Of a stretch of 64,000 nucleotides of DNA, positions 35,293 through 46,575 are shown one piece after another. The number at the start of each line of letters is the position of its first letter. The stretch's first letter is position 1. A program made the translations under genes and the position numbers. The notes beneath the pieces were generated by a model that had not been told where the DNA came from, searched no databases, and saw nothing but the letters and a program-made list of their open reading frames with translations. Origin of the DNA: Silurus meridionalis (taxonomy: Eukaryota; Chordata; Actinopteri; Siluriformes; Siluridae); the NCBI RefSeq assembly GCF_014805685.1, contig NC_060886.1:28315862-28379861 (forward strand), in the 5' to 3' direction.

Positions 35293-38200
35293 CTGTTGGA
35301 TACAAGGAATACAAAGAACAGGTTATCCTCACAAATGATATCGTATAGGTCAGATGTCAGGCATGGGGTTTTCTCCATGCTGTCAAAATGACTGTGTATT
35401 ACTGTTAAACCGTATCAAGAGAAAACCTGTTACAGTTTTTTTTAATCAGTCGCTTCATAGTGTTTCTCGATTCATCCTTAATATTTAATTCATTATTAAT
35501 TTCTTGGGAAAGCATGTAAATTTCGCTTTAATTCATGTCTCAAAAGTAAGTATATGTGTCCATGAACATACACTATATAAACAAAAGTATTAAGACACCT
35601 CGTCTTTTTTAGCCAAATGTGTTTTTTTTTTTTAAAACTATTATTGCACAAAATTCTCCACCATGACAAAGCCCCTGTGCACAAAGCAAACTCCATGTAG
35701 ATATGCTCTACATGTGGAACATTTCCTACTATAGAGCTCTGACCTCAACCCTATTATACACCCCTTGGGATGGATGTTAACGCTGACTGCACCCCAGGCC
35801 TCTTCACCTCACCTACATCAGTTTCTGACTTTACTAACACCCTTGTGGCTGAATCTGCACAAGCTCTCACACTCCAAAAAAACATCTTCTCAGAAGAGTG
35901 GACGAAATTATAAGAGCAAATTGGGACTAAATGTGGAATGCGATGTTTAAAAAATACTTATGACCAGGTGTCTGCAAACTTTTGGCAATATAGCATATCA
36001 TCGAATTGTCAGACGACAATATAAAGTACACAAATAAAAGAAACAAATGTAGACATTTGCAATTTGTTCGAACGCTTTTACAGAGTGCACTGCATGATAT
36101 CGAGGTTGAACAAGTCGTTTTTGAGAATTTCGAGAAACGCTTCAAAGCAACTGAGAAAAACTGTAAAAAGTTATCCAAAAAGACATAAGGAACACCGTAT
36201 TGTACCTGTGTTGAGCGGCTGTGGGCTCGTGAGGGAGCACTGAGGATCGGAAGGAACCACAGGGTTATTAAAGCTTGTTACCATGAAGGCCGTGATGCAG
36301 TACTCCGCTCCCGGTTCTAGGTAGTTGATCAAAGTCTCTCCATTGGATGCCTTCATAGCAAACTGAGGAAACCAAACGAAACAATTCTTCCATTTTCCAT
36401 TTCAAAATACATAAGATATATAATATTGCCAAAAGTATTGGGTCACCTGCCCTTTCCTGTGGTTCTTTTCCAAACTGTTACCACAAAGCTGGGGGCACTC
36501 AATTGTTTTTAGATTCACTATGATTACATTTTGCATTCGCTTGAACTTGGAAACCCTAAACTGTTCCAGCATGGTGATTACCCTGTGCACAAAGTGAGCT
36601 CCTTGAAGATCTGGTTGCTTTGGAGAGGAAGATCTTGCTGCTATAAAGCTCTGATCTCATCCCTACTGAACACCTTTGATGAATGTGAACGCTGACTGCA
36701 CCCCAGGTCTCCTCACCTACAGCAGTACCTGCCTTTCCTAACATCCTTGTGGCTGATGAACACAAATATCCATAAGCACACTCTAAAATCTAGTGGAACA
36801 TCTTCCCAGAAAAGTGAAGGAAATTATAAGAGTAAATTGGGACTAAATGTGGAATGCAATGCTCAAAAATCACATAAGCAGGTGACCCAATACTTTTGGC
36901 AATATAGTGTATATAACCTGAATAAATGACACACAATTACAATACGAAACGCTGCACATTGGAAGAGTTGTATAAGTTGTATATACAAAATCAAATTCAA
37001 CGAAATTTCCAAGAACCCATGCTTTCTCTTGCTTATGTCTTACAGCTATGTTACCTTAAAAAAAATCCATTGTGCAGATAAAACACCCTCATTTTTGCAT
37101 CTGCACGAAAGCCACGCTTTTTAAAAAAAGACTGTGTTTTCCATGAAGACCTTTACAGGACTCGCACAGTGTGTGTCTCTACAGAGTCTATAGTAACCAC
37201 AAACTGACGCTTATTGCGAAGACGTAGAAATCCCCACGTCTGATTTAGGAGATAGAGGAGGCTGTTTACAAGCAAAGGATGTTCACTTTCTTTTTTTTCA
37301 CATTTGTGCTGGTTAGAGCGGAAAAAAATCAGACATGAGAAAGCAAGCGTGTCAATTTCACAGCATGACATAAGTAGTGGTAAAAAAAACAAAACAAAGA
37401 GAAAATAAAATCGGCTTGGATCGGCGAAATCATATAAAGTGAATGAACAAAGTTCAACAAACGGCTTTAATTTTTAAAGATGAACGAAATGTTGTAATGT
37501 TCAAATCGAGCTCATGGAGTAAAGTCAAAGCTATTACTGCTAAGACTTTACCTTCACTTGGACTGGAATATATTGAGCTTTTCGTTTCCACTAAAAACAA
37601 TGATTTAATCAAATGAATGCAATAAAGTCAACCCCCGATAATTCGTGGTTCGGGACTTGCGGTTCAGAAAATTTGCGGGTTCTCATTAGAAACTTAACTT
37701 ACAGTAAAAATCGTAAAATTCGTAAAATTCATGGGAATCCGCACTGGGAACCGAATGTTCAGGAATGTTAGGAATAACATTTGAAACTATATTTTCACTA
37801 ACAAATTTCATAACATTTTTTAAAACGCTATTGTATTTATGAGGTCTTCTACTGCAGTAGTTTATCAATCTCATGTATTCTGAGATGATCTTCTGGGATT
37901 TTAACTTACAACCTTCGGTAGCTTAGTGCTGAAGTCCAATGCCTTCACCAATAAGCTACCACTTCCCACGTAAAATTTAGTGAACCTTTCCAAACCGGGA
38001 AACTGCCAACAGGAAGTGATGCACCTCCATTTTCATTTTATTATTAGTTGTATGTCAATTCTTATGAATTAGTAACCATGAATCTGGGACAACATGATAG
38101 GTTCACCTGCGCTTTGTCTCTAGTCCTGGACACATTTATGGAGTAGTGTTGATAAATGTATGGCAATGGGTTATGGTTTTGCTCCATGCTGGCCGGTGGA

Positions 38201-41200
38201 CTGAGTCTCAGGATGAGACAGTTTCCACAGCCAGTTACTGAGACAAGTGGAGGACCCAAAGTTGCTGTCAAGGTAGAGGAAGCAAAAGAACGAATTAAAA
38301 GATGGAGGGTTTATCAGAATACATCAAGCAGTCGATTTGTTTTAGAACAACAGGTTTTCTTACTGTCCAACAGAGGAGTAAAGAATTTCGAAGTGGTCCA
38401 GTTGGATTCCTTGTCCTGACTGAACGCTTGCACTCGGGCTTGGTAAAACCCGAGCCTCTCTGTGAAAGATTCGGTCAAATCACACGTCTCGCCAAGTTGC
38501 AAGTCAGAGCAGCTCTTCACCGAAACCCAGAGTTTCCTCCTTGAGTGTGAATATAAAGAGTTGTCAGAGTTTGTGTATATATATTATATATCAAATTCAA
38601 AAGTAAATCTGGTGTAACAGGAGATTAAAACTTACCTCTGATTTAAGCTCTGCACTCTGAATTTTGTGAAGGCTTCTGTGCCGGGACCTGGTATCCACGT
38701 GAGCTTGTGCTTCAGGTTAAAAGAGACAATGCTCACATTTTGGGGAGATGGGAATGAACACTGAACTGGTAAGAATATGAAAAGGAAGATAAATGATAGT
38801 AAATGTAGTACACATACACTTTATGGACAATAGTATTGGGTCACCTGACTTTTTCAGGGATATGTGGTTCTTTTCCAAACCGTTACCACAAAGTTGAAGG
38901 CACACAATTGTATGAGCTAGGAAGACCCAAACCCGTTCAAGCATGACAATGCCCCTGTGCACAAAGCCAGCTCAATGAAGATATGTACTTAATGGATTGG
39001 AGTGGAAGATCTCCTGCTATAGAGCTCCAATCCTATCGGACACCTTCGGGATGAATATGAACACTTACCTAGATCAGTACCGGACTTTACTAACACCCTT
39101 GTGACCGGATGAGCACAAATCTCGACAAATCTAGAAGATTTCGTAATTTGTTCCTTTGTGCTAAATTTACAATCGAAAAAGTTTAATTTCGACGCTCTCC
39201 ATGCAAGGTGCTTACAATAGTAAGAGCTAATACAGAAATTCCTCTGCAAATCAAAATACTTACTAATATATTCTCAGGGCTGTTTCTAGCCTTTTTGGTA
39301 CTCTAGGTGCCCTCTTGCCCTCCCAACACAATGCTCCACTCCAACACCATACAAATCATTTGCAACCTTTCATAAAAAAGGCAAAATTGACCGAAATTAA
39401 GTATGTAAACATGTACTGTATATTAAACTTCAGCAGAAAAACAGGTAACTAATTAAAATGGGTGAGGGATTGCAGTGGGGCAGGGGGCGCTCACTGGAGT
39501 CCCCCAACTGGTTGTACCCTATGCGACCGCCTAGTATTGCCTATTCAGTTTTATTTGTATACCTCTTTTAACAATGGATTTTGAGCCTAAGCAGCTTTAA
39601 AGAGATAAATAGGTAAAAAAATCCAACCACTTTATCGTGTATAAGTTTATCCCTAATGAGTGAGCCAGTGGCGACAGTGGCAAGGACAAACTCCCTGAGA
39701 TGGTATGAGGAAGAAACCCTGAGAGAAACCGGACTTAAAATGGATTTCATAAGGTGTGCAACAATGCAAAAATGTAGTCCTGAGCCATTGTAACACACTG
39801 TTCATATTAATTCCAGTCCAAATCCATCTGTCCAACACTGTAGTTCTAAAATTGCTTAGTAACTTCATAGATCTTTAGGTTGTTCATGTAGAACCATTTT
39901 CAGCTGCACAGAATGGTCTCTAACCCTAACTAAGGATCTCTGGATTTCTAATTTTAAATATATATCTTTAGTTTATCCAAACCGATTTTTGTTCGAACTT
40001 GTTCTAGAAGCTTTATTTGTTTCAGTTCATTGATTAATGTTGACTCACTTTCTTAATACCATTATTTTCCTTATTTTATCCCCATAACATAAACAACAAG
40101 TTTCTTTAGCTTGATAGTAGCTACTTTTAATCTTTGACCAAGTGAACTAGTAAGAAGATGGACTATGAACTAGTACAGTACTAGCACTATACATCTCTTC
40201 TGAAAGTTTCTCTGGATAAACGTGTTTGCTAAACAACGTGTGTGTGTGAGTGAAATTAAAATAAGCAATTTCAACTTAAAAATTTACTACATATAGCATT
40301 AAAGTGCAAATATCCATGCAAATAATATGATCGAAAGTTAATTCTCTTGGTTACTTATCAGAAGGTCGGTGGTTCAAGCCACAGAATTGCCAAGCTGCCA
40401 CTCTTGAGCCTTTGAGCAAGGCCCTTAACCCGCTGTGTTACAGGGGTGCTGGAACATGGCTGACCCTGTGCTCTGACCCCAACTTCTTATATTGCTGGGA
40501 TTTGCAAAGACTTAACAACTTCCCTGTGGGATCACTAAAGTATTCTTAAAAAGTCTCTTTTTGTCTATATACAACTGATTAGGGTTAAGGGCCTTGTTCA
40601 AAAGCGCTAGCTTAGTGTGGCTGAGATTTATGAACTTAAGAACTTTAAAACCAAAGTCCAATACTTTAACCACTAAACTACCACCTCCTCCAAAATGAAT
40701 GGAATTTCTATGTTCAAATTTCTGTTAATTTCATTTTTGTTAGATTTATAAAATGATCTCTTAGAAAAAGTCATATGATTACATTAGTTACATTACTTGT
40801 TTTATACTTTATACAAATTTTTTTTACTTGTGGTACAATTTTTATAACTAAATAAAATATATATCCTCAATATGGTCATAATAAAAAAAGAGTAGTGGTG
40901 GACTGTAACAAACAATGTAATTCGTTACTGTGCTTAAGTAGCGTTTTTATGTATCTGTACTTCATTGAAGTATTTGCATTTGGGAAGATTTATACTTTAA
41001 TTTCACTACAATTTGAAGTCAAATCTCGTACTTTTTACTCGACTACATTTTGCTAAATCAGACGTACCTTTTTATTTATGAGTGGAAAAAAATTGGTTGA
41101 ATACACACCAGTCAGGGTCGAGCGCACGTTCTGATTTCAACTTGCATTGATTGACGCTTGGTGGCATCTACTTATCACCAATATACAGTTCAGCGTCGGT

Positions 41201-41474
41201 TCAACAACAAGCAGAACATTTTGAGAGGAATAAATTATGGAAGAAACTCCTGAATCAAACTTACCACAACATCCTTGGTCTTTTTTATGCAATTTCTTTT
41301 TTTAAGGTTTTGGGCTTATGATCATTTTAATAGTTTTCAATCAGAGTCTTTTCACATAAACTGTGTTGATTAAGCAAAGAGTTTTGTGAAAATTGTGCAA
41401 AATTTATTTGGGCTTCACAGTTAAACAAGACAGCACTGGAGATTGTAGGATTTGATTTTAGTGAACAGGATGTG

Positions 41475-41544
<70 letters not shown>

Positions 41545-42285
41545 GCACTGCTTCAGCAAGTTGCACTGTCATGCTTTTGACACTTTTGACTGAGAAAACT
41601 GCTTTTCCAGGAGTAAGGTTTCACTTTAGTTATGTCCACATTCTCAACCTTACTTACATGTTAAAAAAACAGAAATTCTTCATAGGACTAACAGGTTCTT
41701 TACATAGCTTGGGAGGCCCTGCCTTCAGTCTTTTGCAGATTTGACACTGTTACTGGTCTGATCAAAAAAGAATCGGTAGATTTTTTGGTTCAAATTGTAG
41801 ATCAATAGGCTTTTTTTTTTTTTTTTTATCGCAAATGGGTTTCCATTGGATTTTTATGTTGTGTGTGTTCATATGAATACTCATTTAGGAATTGAACGAT
41901 AAATCGTATGCAGTTTATAGTGTATGTAAGCTGTACTGGAATGATAAGACGTATAAAGAGGTGTTATGTCTTTAGGGTTACATTCTCAGTAAATAGTCAG
42001 GTTGTGGAAAATAATCACTATAGTATGATACAGGAATGTAAGAGACTTGATTTTATCCTCTAAGCACAGAAAAAATGTTAGTACAATAAATATATTAGAA
42101 TTAAAAAAAAAAATGTTGCACTGTTAAAAGCTCAGTGGTGTTTGCCTAGATGCCAAGATACAAAAAAAAGCTAAATTTGTCAATTTTCTCAATAAATAAA
42201 CATAAAGCATTCCCATACCTGCCTGTATCAAAAAGAAAAAATCTGTCCACACTCTCAGACTCCTCTGCTGTCCTGAGAGATTCAT
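34981..42285 (-). CDS. CRFB-family class II cytokine receptor, short or frameshifted tail
   Basis: Exons 42219-42285, 38636-38765, 38364-38539, 38107-38264, 36206-36362 and a final exon from 35292. D1: 'CSFPSPQNVSIVSFNLKHKL', 'TWIPGPGTEAF', 'KSCSDLQLGETCDLTESF', 'ARVQAFSQDKESNWT'. D2: 'LGPPLVSVTGCGNCLILRLS', 'YLEPGAEYCITAF'. TM is about residues 230-253. The TM frame stops at TGA 35153-35155 (275 aa, about 22-residue tail). The +1 frame from 35157 stays open for 58 codons ('GEEPKRCSVIDRNPNEH...') and ends at 34981-34983 beside an AATAAA. Position and the 'CGNC' D2 motif suggest an IFNAR2-side paralogue (CRFB2/CRFB3-like); subtype unresolved. Confidence 0.75.
35568..36000. mobile_element. MITE with Tc1/mariner-like TIRs
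   Basis: Starts CACTATATAAACAAAAGTAT and ends with the inverse, ACTTTTGGCAATATAG. Between gene 3 exons 5 and 6. Confidence 0.7.
36206..36362 (-). CDS. Gene 3 exon 5: second half of D2
   Basis: Encodes 'FAMKASNGETLINYLEPGAE', 'YCITAFMVTSFNNP' and 'DPQCSLTSPQPLNT'. 157 bp, the same length as exon 5 of gene 2, phases 0 to 1. Confidence 0.85.
36420..36910. mobile_element. MITE with Tc1/mariner-like TIRs
   Basis: Both ends carry the 27-bp inverted ATATTGCCAAAAGTATTGGG...CACCTG motif (36423-36449 and 36879-36905). About 490 bp, non-coding. Confidence 0.85.
38107..38264 (-). CDS. Gene 3 exon 4: first half of D2
   Basis: Encodes 'TLGPPLVSVTGCGNCLILRL' and 'YIYQHYSINVSRTRDKAQ'. The close CxxC pair is shared in spirit with 'PCNSLLC' of the IFNAR2-like gene 2. 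Confidence 0.85.
38364..38539 (-). CDS. Gene 3 exon 3: second half of D1
   Basis: Encodes 'RKLWVSVKSCSDLQLGETCD', 'LTESFTERLGFYQARVQAF' and 'SNWTTSKFFTPLLD'. Conserved cysteine pair present. GTAAGA donor, phase 1 end. Confidence 0.85.
38636..38765 (-). CDS. Gene 3 exon 2: first half of D1
   Basis: Encodes 'CSFPSPQNVSIVSFNLKHKL' and 'TWIPGPGTEAFTKFRVQSLN'. 130 bp, phases 1 to 2, GTAAGT donor. Confidence 0.85.
38812..39120. mobile_element. Partial MITE of the same family
   Basis: Left end 'TATGGACAATAGTATTGGGT' is present; the right TIR is missing. Located in intron 1 of gene 3, just upstream of exon 2. Confidence 0.6.
40340..40550 (+). mobile_element. tRNA-derived SINE
   Basis: 'GGTGGTTCAAGCCACAGAAT', 'CCAAGCTGCCACTCTTGAGC', 'GAGCAAGGCCCTTAACCCGC'. 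Same family as 28290 and 44612. Confidence 0.7.
40910..41070 (+). mobile_element. hAT terminal fragment
   Basis: 'AGTGGTGGACTGTAACAAAC' and 'TTCGTTACTGTGCTTAAGTA' match the terminal sequence of a common fish hAT group. A related end lies at 45000-45115 and a trace at 23075-23135. Confidence 0.6.
41478..41538. repeat. (AT)n microsatellite
   Basis: About 30 AT units. Confidence 0.97.
42219..42285 (-). CDS. Gene 3 exon 1: signal peptide
   Basis: ATG at 42285-42283 gives 'MNLSGQQRSLRVWTDFFFLI' plus 'QA', ending in phase 1 with a GTATGG donor. It joins in frame to exon 2 as 'QAVQCSFPSPQNVSI'. An ISRE lies 125 bp upstream. Confidence 0.7.
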
Positions 42286-42409
42286 CCTGGCTCACCGCAG
42301 AGTGGGTGTTTGTTACTATTTAACTTGTGTGTGTTTCTGCATGAGTGATATGCGTGAACTCATGTGTGTTAAACATCAGAGGATGGGTTTGTTTTGTTGG
42401 GGAGAACTA

Positions 42410-42422
42410 AGTTTCTATTTCC
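42410..42422 (+). promoter_or_regulatory. ISRE upstream of gene 3
   Basis: AGTTTCTATTTCC fits AGTTTCNNTTTCN exactly. It lies 125 bp upstream of the gene 3 ATG (42285), close to the position of the ISRE in the il10rb-like gene but in opposite orientation. Confidence 0.65.
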
Positions 42423-42504
42423 TCACAAGTCCCTCCCTGTGCATGAAGAACACAATACAACACAAACACACACACACAAGTACTGATACCATTTCACTTT
42501 TCAA

Positions 42505-42507
<3 letters not shown>

Positions 42508-42588
<81 letters not shown>
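42508..42588. repeat. (AT)n microsatellite
   Basis: About 40 AT units, roughly 220 bp upstream of the gene 3 start. Confidence 0.97.
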
Positions 42589-42591
<3 letters not shown>

Positions 42592-44611
42592 ATCTACTAT
42601 TAATCTACACAGCACCCCATAATGAGTGGGAAAAAAATCAATGTGAACGATTGTACTATCAGGCAGCAACATTAAAAGGGTGTTAGTAAAGTCAGGTACA
42701 GATGTAGGGGAGGTAAGGAGGCCTGGGGTGCAGTCAGTGTTCCAATTCGTTCCAATTTTCTATAGGGTTGTTTTCAGAGCTCTATAGAAGACCACTCAAC
42801 ATCTTCCAGCCCACCCATGTAAACCATGTTTTCATGGAGCTCGTTTTGTGCACAGAGGCATTGTCTAAAGATGTCCTGTACAATTGTGTGCAAAACAATT
42901 CTTTAAGTTTTTGCTAGAAGTTTGGGAAAAAGTCAGGTGTCACAATACATTTGTCTTTATAATCTATGTAAATGTAACACTTGTATTTTCAGTAGCAATA
43001 TATATACACAACACAATTATAAACGCAACACTTTTGTTTTTGCCACCATTTTTCATGAGGTGAAGTCAAAGATTTAACACTTTCTATGTAAACAAAAGGC
43101 CTATTTCAAATATTGATTACAAATCTGTCTAAATCTGTGTTAGTAAGCACTTCTAATCTAAATCTAATCTAAACTAATCCATCCACCTCACATAGTATAA
43201 GTATATATAACATTATGACATTAAGAGATTATCAGTGGTCATAATGTTTTAATCATGACACCTGTTAGTGGGTGGGATTTATTTGGAAGCAAGTGATCAT
43301 TTTCTCAAAGTTGATGTGTTAGAAGCAGAAAAAATGGGCAAGTGTAGAGAATTTGAGCAATTTTGGCAAATTGTGACGTCTAGACGACTGGGTCAGAGCT
43401 CCAAAACTGCAGCTCTTGTGGGATGTATCTATTAAAAGTGGTCCAAGGATGGAATTTGCAGTATGAAGACAGTACATACTCCTGATTTCTGGTTCTCAAA
43501 TAATTCTTACTGTTAAAAATGTTCTAATAAACAATCCTTTCTAGTGAACCTGTTAATTTAACATAAAAGGTCTAAAGGTGAGGTTTTCAACAGGACCTGC
43601 ACAATCCAGACTAAAAACAACTGTTCCCAATGGACATTTGTTTTATAGTTTATTCCAAAAATATTGTACCATAAAGAAAAATATATACACATACATCTTG
43701 AAATACTAATACAAACATAGATTTAAAAATAATGTAAATATACACACGAGCATATTGGCAAACAGACATCATCAACAGCGTTAACGCTGTTATATTCAGT
43801 TGGTAATATGGTATGTTTTCTAGGAAGTGTAATACACCATAGCCTGAAATGAAACCAACAACCTTTCTGCTTATCACTGAGTTCCAGTCAAGAATACAGT
43901 CGAAACTTAACAAGGTTCACAATCAGCGAATGAAAATAACGCCGCAAGAGCACGAAGACGGCATAATGAAACGGACGTACAGAAGACATCTGGCACATAC
44001 TGTATAACTAGAAAACAAAAAAAATTCAGTAATAAAGTAAAAAAAGTTAAATACTGTCGTCAGTTCATGCAACATTGATAATCAGTGATATTCTGAAATA
44101 TTTGATTTATGAAGTGAACATGTCAATACATTGCGCCATCCCAGAGACTAAAGCGTCTTTGAAAACGTTTACGCTGCATTCGACTTAACTCGGAAATAGG
44201 AAGCGGGAACTTGGAATTCTGTCATTCTGTCTATGCAGATTTGATCGAAAACACTGTCCGGAAGGAATACCTGAAAATACTGCCTTTTGCATATCAGAGC
44301 TTAAAATGAATACATGATATATATGAAAAGAATTAAGTACTGTAATTATGATATTTGACTATGCAAACACTAATAATTCGTTGCTGTGTATTATCCTGAA
44401 GCTTCACAACATAAGCCAGCATGTTTCCAGGTGGACTGTAACACACTGTTGAAAGTTTTGAAGGCAGCCTACTAGCATAATGTGAAAAGAAAGAATTTGT
44501 GCGTGGAATGTTACCTTAAACGTAATAAAAAAATGAGGTGATAAAAGACGTGACAAGCTGTGTGAAATCAAAAACATGACTATGATCAAGCACCTTCTGA
44601 TAAAATAGTAA

Positions 44612-44780
44612 TAACTCAGTGGTTAAGGCTCAGGGTTACTGGAAAGTTTAAGCCCTGGTTTCACCGAGCTACGGCTGTTGGGCCCCTGAGCAAGGCTCTT
44701 GACCCTCTGTGCTCCTGGGGTGCTGTATCATGGCTGATGCTGCACTCTGACCCCAGTAGAAACAATAAATACAATCTTAA
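44612..44780 (+). mobile_element. tRNA-derived SINE
   Basis: 'ACTCAGTGGTTAAGGCTCAG', 'CTGTTGGGCCCCTGAGCAAG', 'CTCTTGACCCTCTGTGCTCC'. Confidence 0.7.
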
Positions 44781-45150
44781 AACTTAAAGAAGATAATAGC
44801 AAAACATCCATAATGGATACACCTTTAAAATGGAAGCACCTGAAAGCTTCTGCGTGATCAGAGTCGATAATGCTTTACAGCACGCGCAAAGGAAAAATAC
44901 AGTTAGTTCCAGTCAGGTTAGTTATTTGCACACATGATATTGTGTATACATGAAATTAAAGCTGAACGAAATTTACGGTTTAAAATTGGAAGGCAAAAAC
45001 CGGCGAGGTAAAATATGACTCCAGTAAAAGTGTCCCTTTAAACTTCCACTTGAGTAAAAGTACCAAAGTATTTGCCTTCAAGTGTACTTAAGTATTCAAA
45101 GTACTATGATTAATTATGGCAATAATGTTCGTATTATCATTTTTACCTTA

Positions 45151-45220
45151 TCCTGGTGGTCTAGTGGTTAGGATGCGGCGCTCTCACCGCTGCGGCCCGG
45201 GTTCGATCCCCGGTCAGGAA
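45151..45220 (+). tRNA. tRNA-Glu (CTC)-like gene or pseudogene
   Basis: 'TCCTGGTGGTCTAGTGGTTA' (A box), anticodon arm CGGCG-CTCTCAC-CGCTG with CTC, and T arm CCGGG-TTCGATC-CCCGG (B box). It is 70 nt: one C is missing from the usual 5' TCCCTGG and one G from the matching 3' CAGGGA, leaving a 6-bp acceptor stem. No SINE body and no oligo-T terminator follow. Confidence 0.6.
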
Positions 45221-45296
45221 CGTGCTAATTAGATACCATCGTCCGGCATGTTTTGTTGCTACACACATTTTGATAAACTACATACTATAAATTGCA

Positions 45297-45638
45297 TTAG
45301 CCTTTACCACCCTCATAACAAGATAAGTGATAGAGCTGCATACACACGATTATCTTTTGCACGTTTCCCCCTAACTCCTTTTCTCTTTTTTTTCCTGAAT
45401 TGGGCTCCTGAAGGTTTGGACCTTTTTTGTCATCCATAATTTTTCCAAACTGATGACGTAACATCCAGGTCTTATCAGTTTTCCCACTGGAAACCCTGAA
45501 GGCTGTGATGACGTCAGCCAAACCCCTGTCCTCTCCTTTCTGAGTGTACGAGTGAGGGAACTCCGGGCGGTGGGTGCGGTAAAAATAAAAATCTTTTTTT
45601 GGACGCCCCATGCGGCTGACCATGTCGCACTTGTCATG
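45297..45638 (-). other. Unrecognised coding-like ORF, possible exon or retrocopy
   Basis: After a T-rich tract and 'CCCATGACAAG', the minus strand reads 'CDMVSRMGRPKKDFYFYRTH', 'RPEFPHSYTQKGEDRGLADV', 'ITAFRVSSGKTDKTWMLRHQ', 'FGKIMDDKKGPN', open to a stop at about 45297. Composition is balanced and GC-richer than its surroundings, unlike repeat ORFs nearby. I do not recognise the family. It may be a terminal exon of an unidentified gene, a retrocopy or a decayed element. Confidence 0.35.
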
Positions 45639-45689
45639 GGTATGAAATAAAAAAAAAAAATACAAATAAAAATCAGTCTCATTCACTCG

Positions 45690-45890
45690 GTTTAATACCA
45701 TCTCTACAGTAAAGCATGGTGGTGGCACCAATATGCTACGAGGAAACACCTGCAGAGAAATCTGAAAAGATGGCTGTTCACAAAACAAAATCTGATTGAG
45801 CTCAAGCTCTTCCTAATGCACAGGGATGAATTTGAGAAATGTAAGTGTATAAGAGTCTGAATACCTTTCTATATAAGTGATTTATATAAC
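45690..45890 (+). mobile_element. Tc1-like transposon fragment
   Basis: 'CTACAGTAAAGCATGGTGGT' and 'GGAAACACCTGCAGAGAAAT' resemble the 3' part of a fish Tc1-like transposase and its end. Confidence 0.55.
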
Positions 45891-46575
45891 GTGAGATTCA
45901 CAGTTCAACCGGGGCTGTTAAATCCTGCCTGTCGAGTTTATGAAATTAATGGTAAGAAAGGACCTTTTTTCCATTGTTTGAAAGTCAAACTCTATTTGTA
46001 AATGGAACGTGTCATCGTTGTGAGAAGGAATAATCATTCGATTGGTGAATTACTTATGAAAAATATGAAGCAAATGCAAATATGTGGAATTACAGAAACT
46101 CTAGGTGTTAATTGTATATTAATGCCTCACACCCACAGTTTCCAGAAAAGCCTCTGAATCCACCATGACCGCAAGCAGGATAAGGCATGGAATAAAAAAA
46201 AAAAAAAAAAAAAAAAAAAGGTATGAATAAACTCTACCTCCTCCTCCAATGAAGCAGATATACATACTATCGAAAGTCATAGTTAAACATTTCTGTTTGC
46301 ATCCAGCATCAATTCATACTCTGATAAAAAATCCAGAATTCCAAAAAATGGCAGCCAGGGAATACATTTTTTTGGCAATTTTAGTTAAAAAAAAAAAAAT
46401 AATAATAATTTGAGAAATCTTGAATGACTGGATCACTGGTACACAGCAGTACTATTTAGAAAAATGCCCCAAAGACACTTCCTGGTCTTGGACAACCATT
46501 AAAATGCTGTTGGACGCAAGGTAACGTAGGAAAAATGCGTTCTGAAAGATTTTTTTGTTTAGGAAAACACGGCTT

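Larger units (their letters stand above)
39130..42215. other. Intron 1 of gene 3
   Basis: Contains a dispersed repeat (39650-39740, 'CTCCCTGAGATGGTATGAGG') also found near 33165-33240, a SINE, a hAT end and an AT microsatellite. No exon seen. Confidence 0.5.
42600..46575. other. Intergenic: gene 3 5' side to gene 2 3' end
   Basis: Contains partial MITE (42660-42965), a DNA-transposon-like fragment (43250-43460, 'GATGTGTTAGAAGCAGAAAA'), a SINE, a tRNA-like copy, an unrecognised ORF and a Tc1-like fragment. Confidence 0.5.

Noticed and set aside
35058..35378. 106-codon minus ORF over the gene 3 TM exon
   Set aside because: It is the wrong frame; the hydrophobic TM and splice phase use the adjacent frame.
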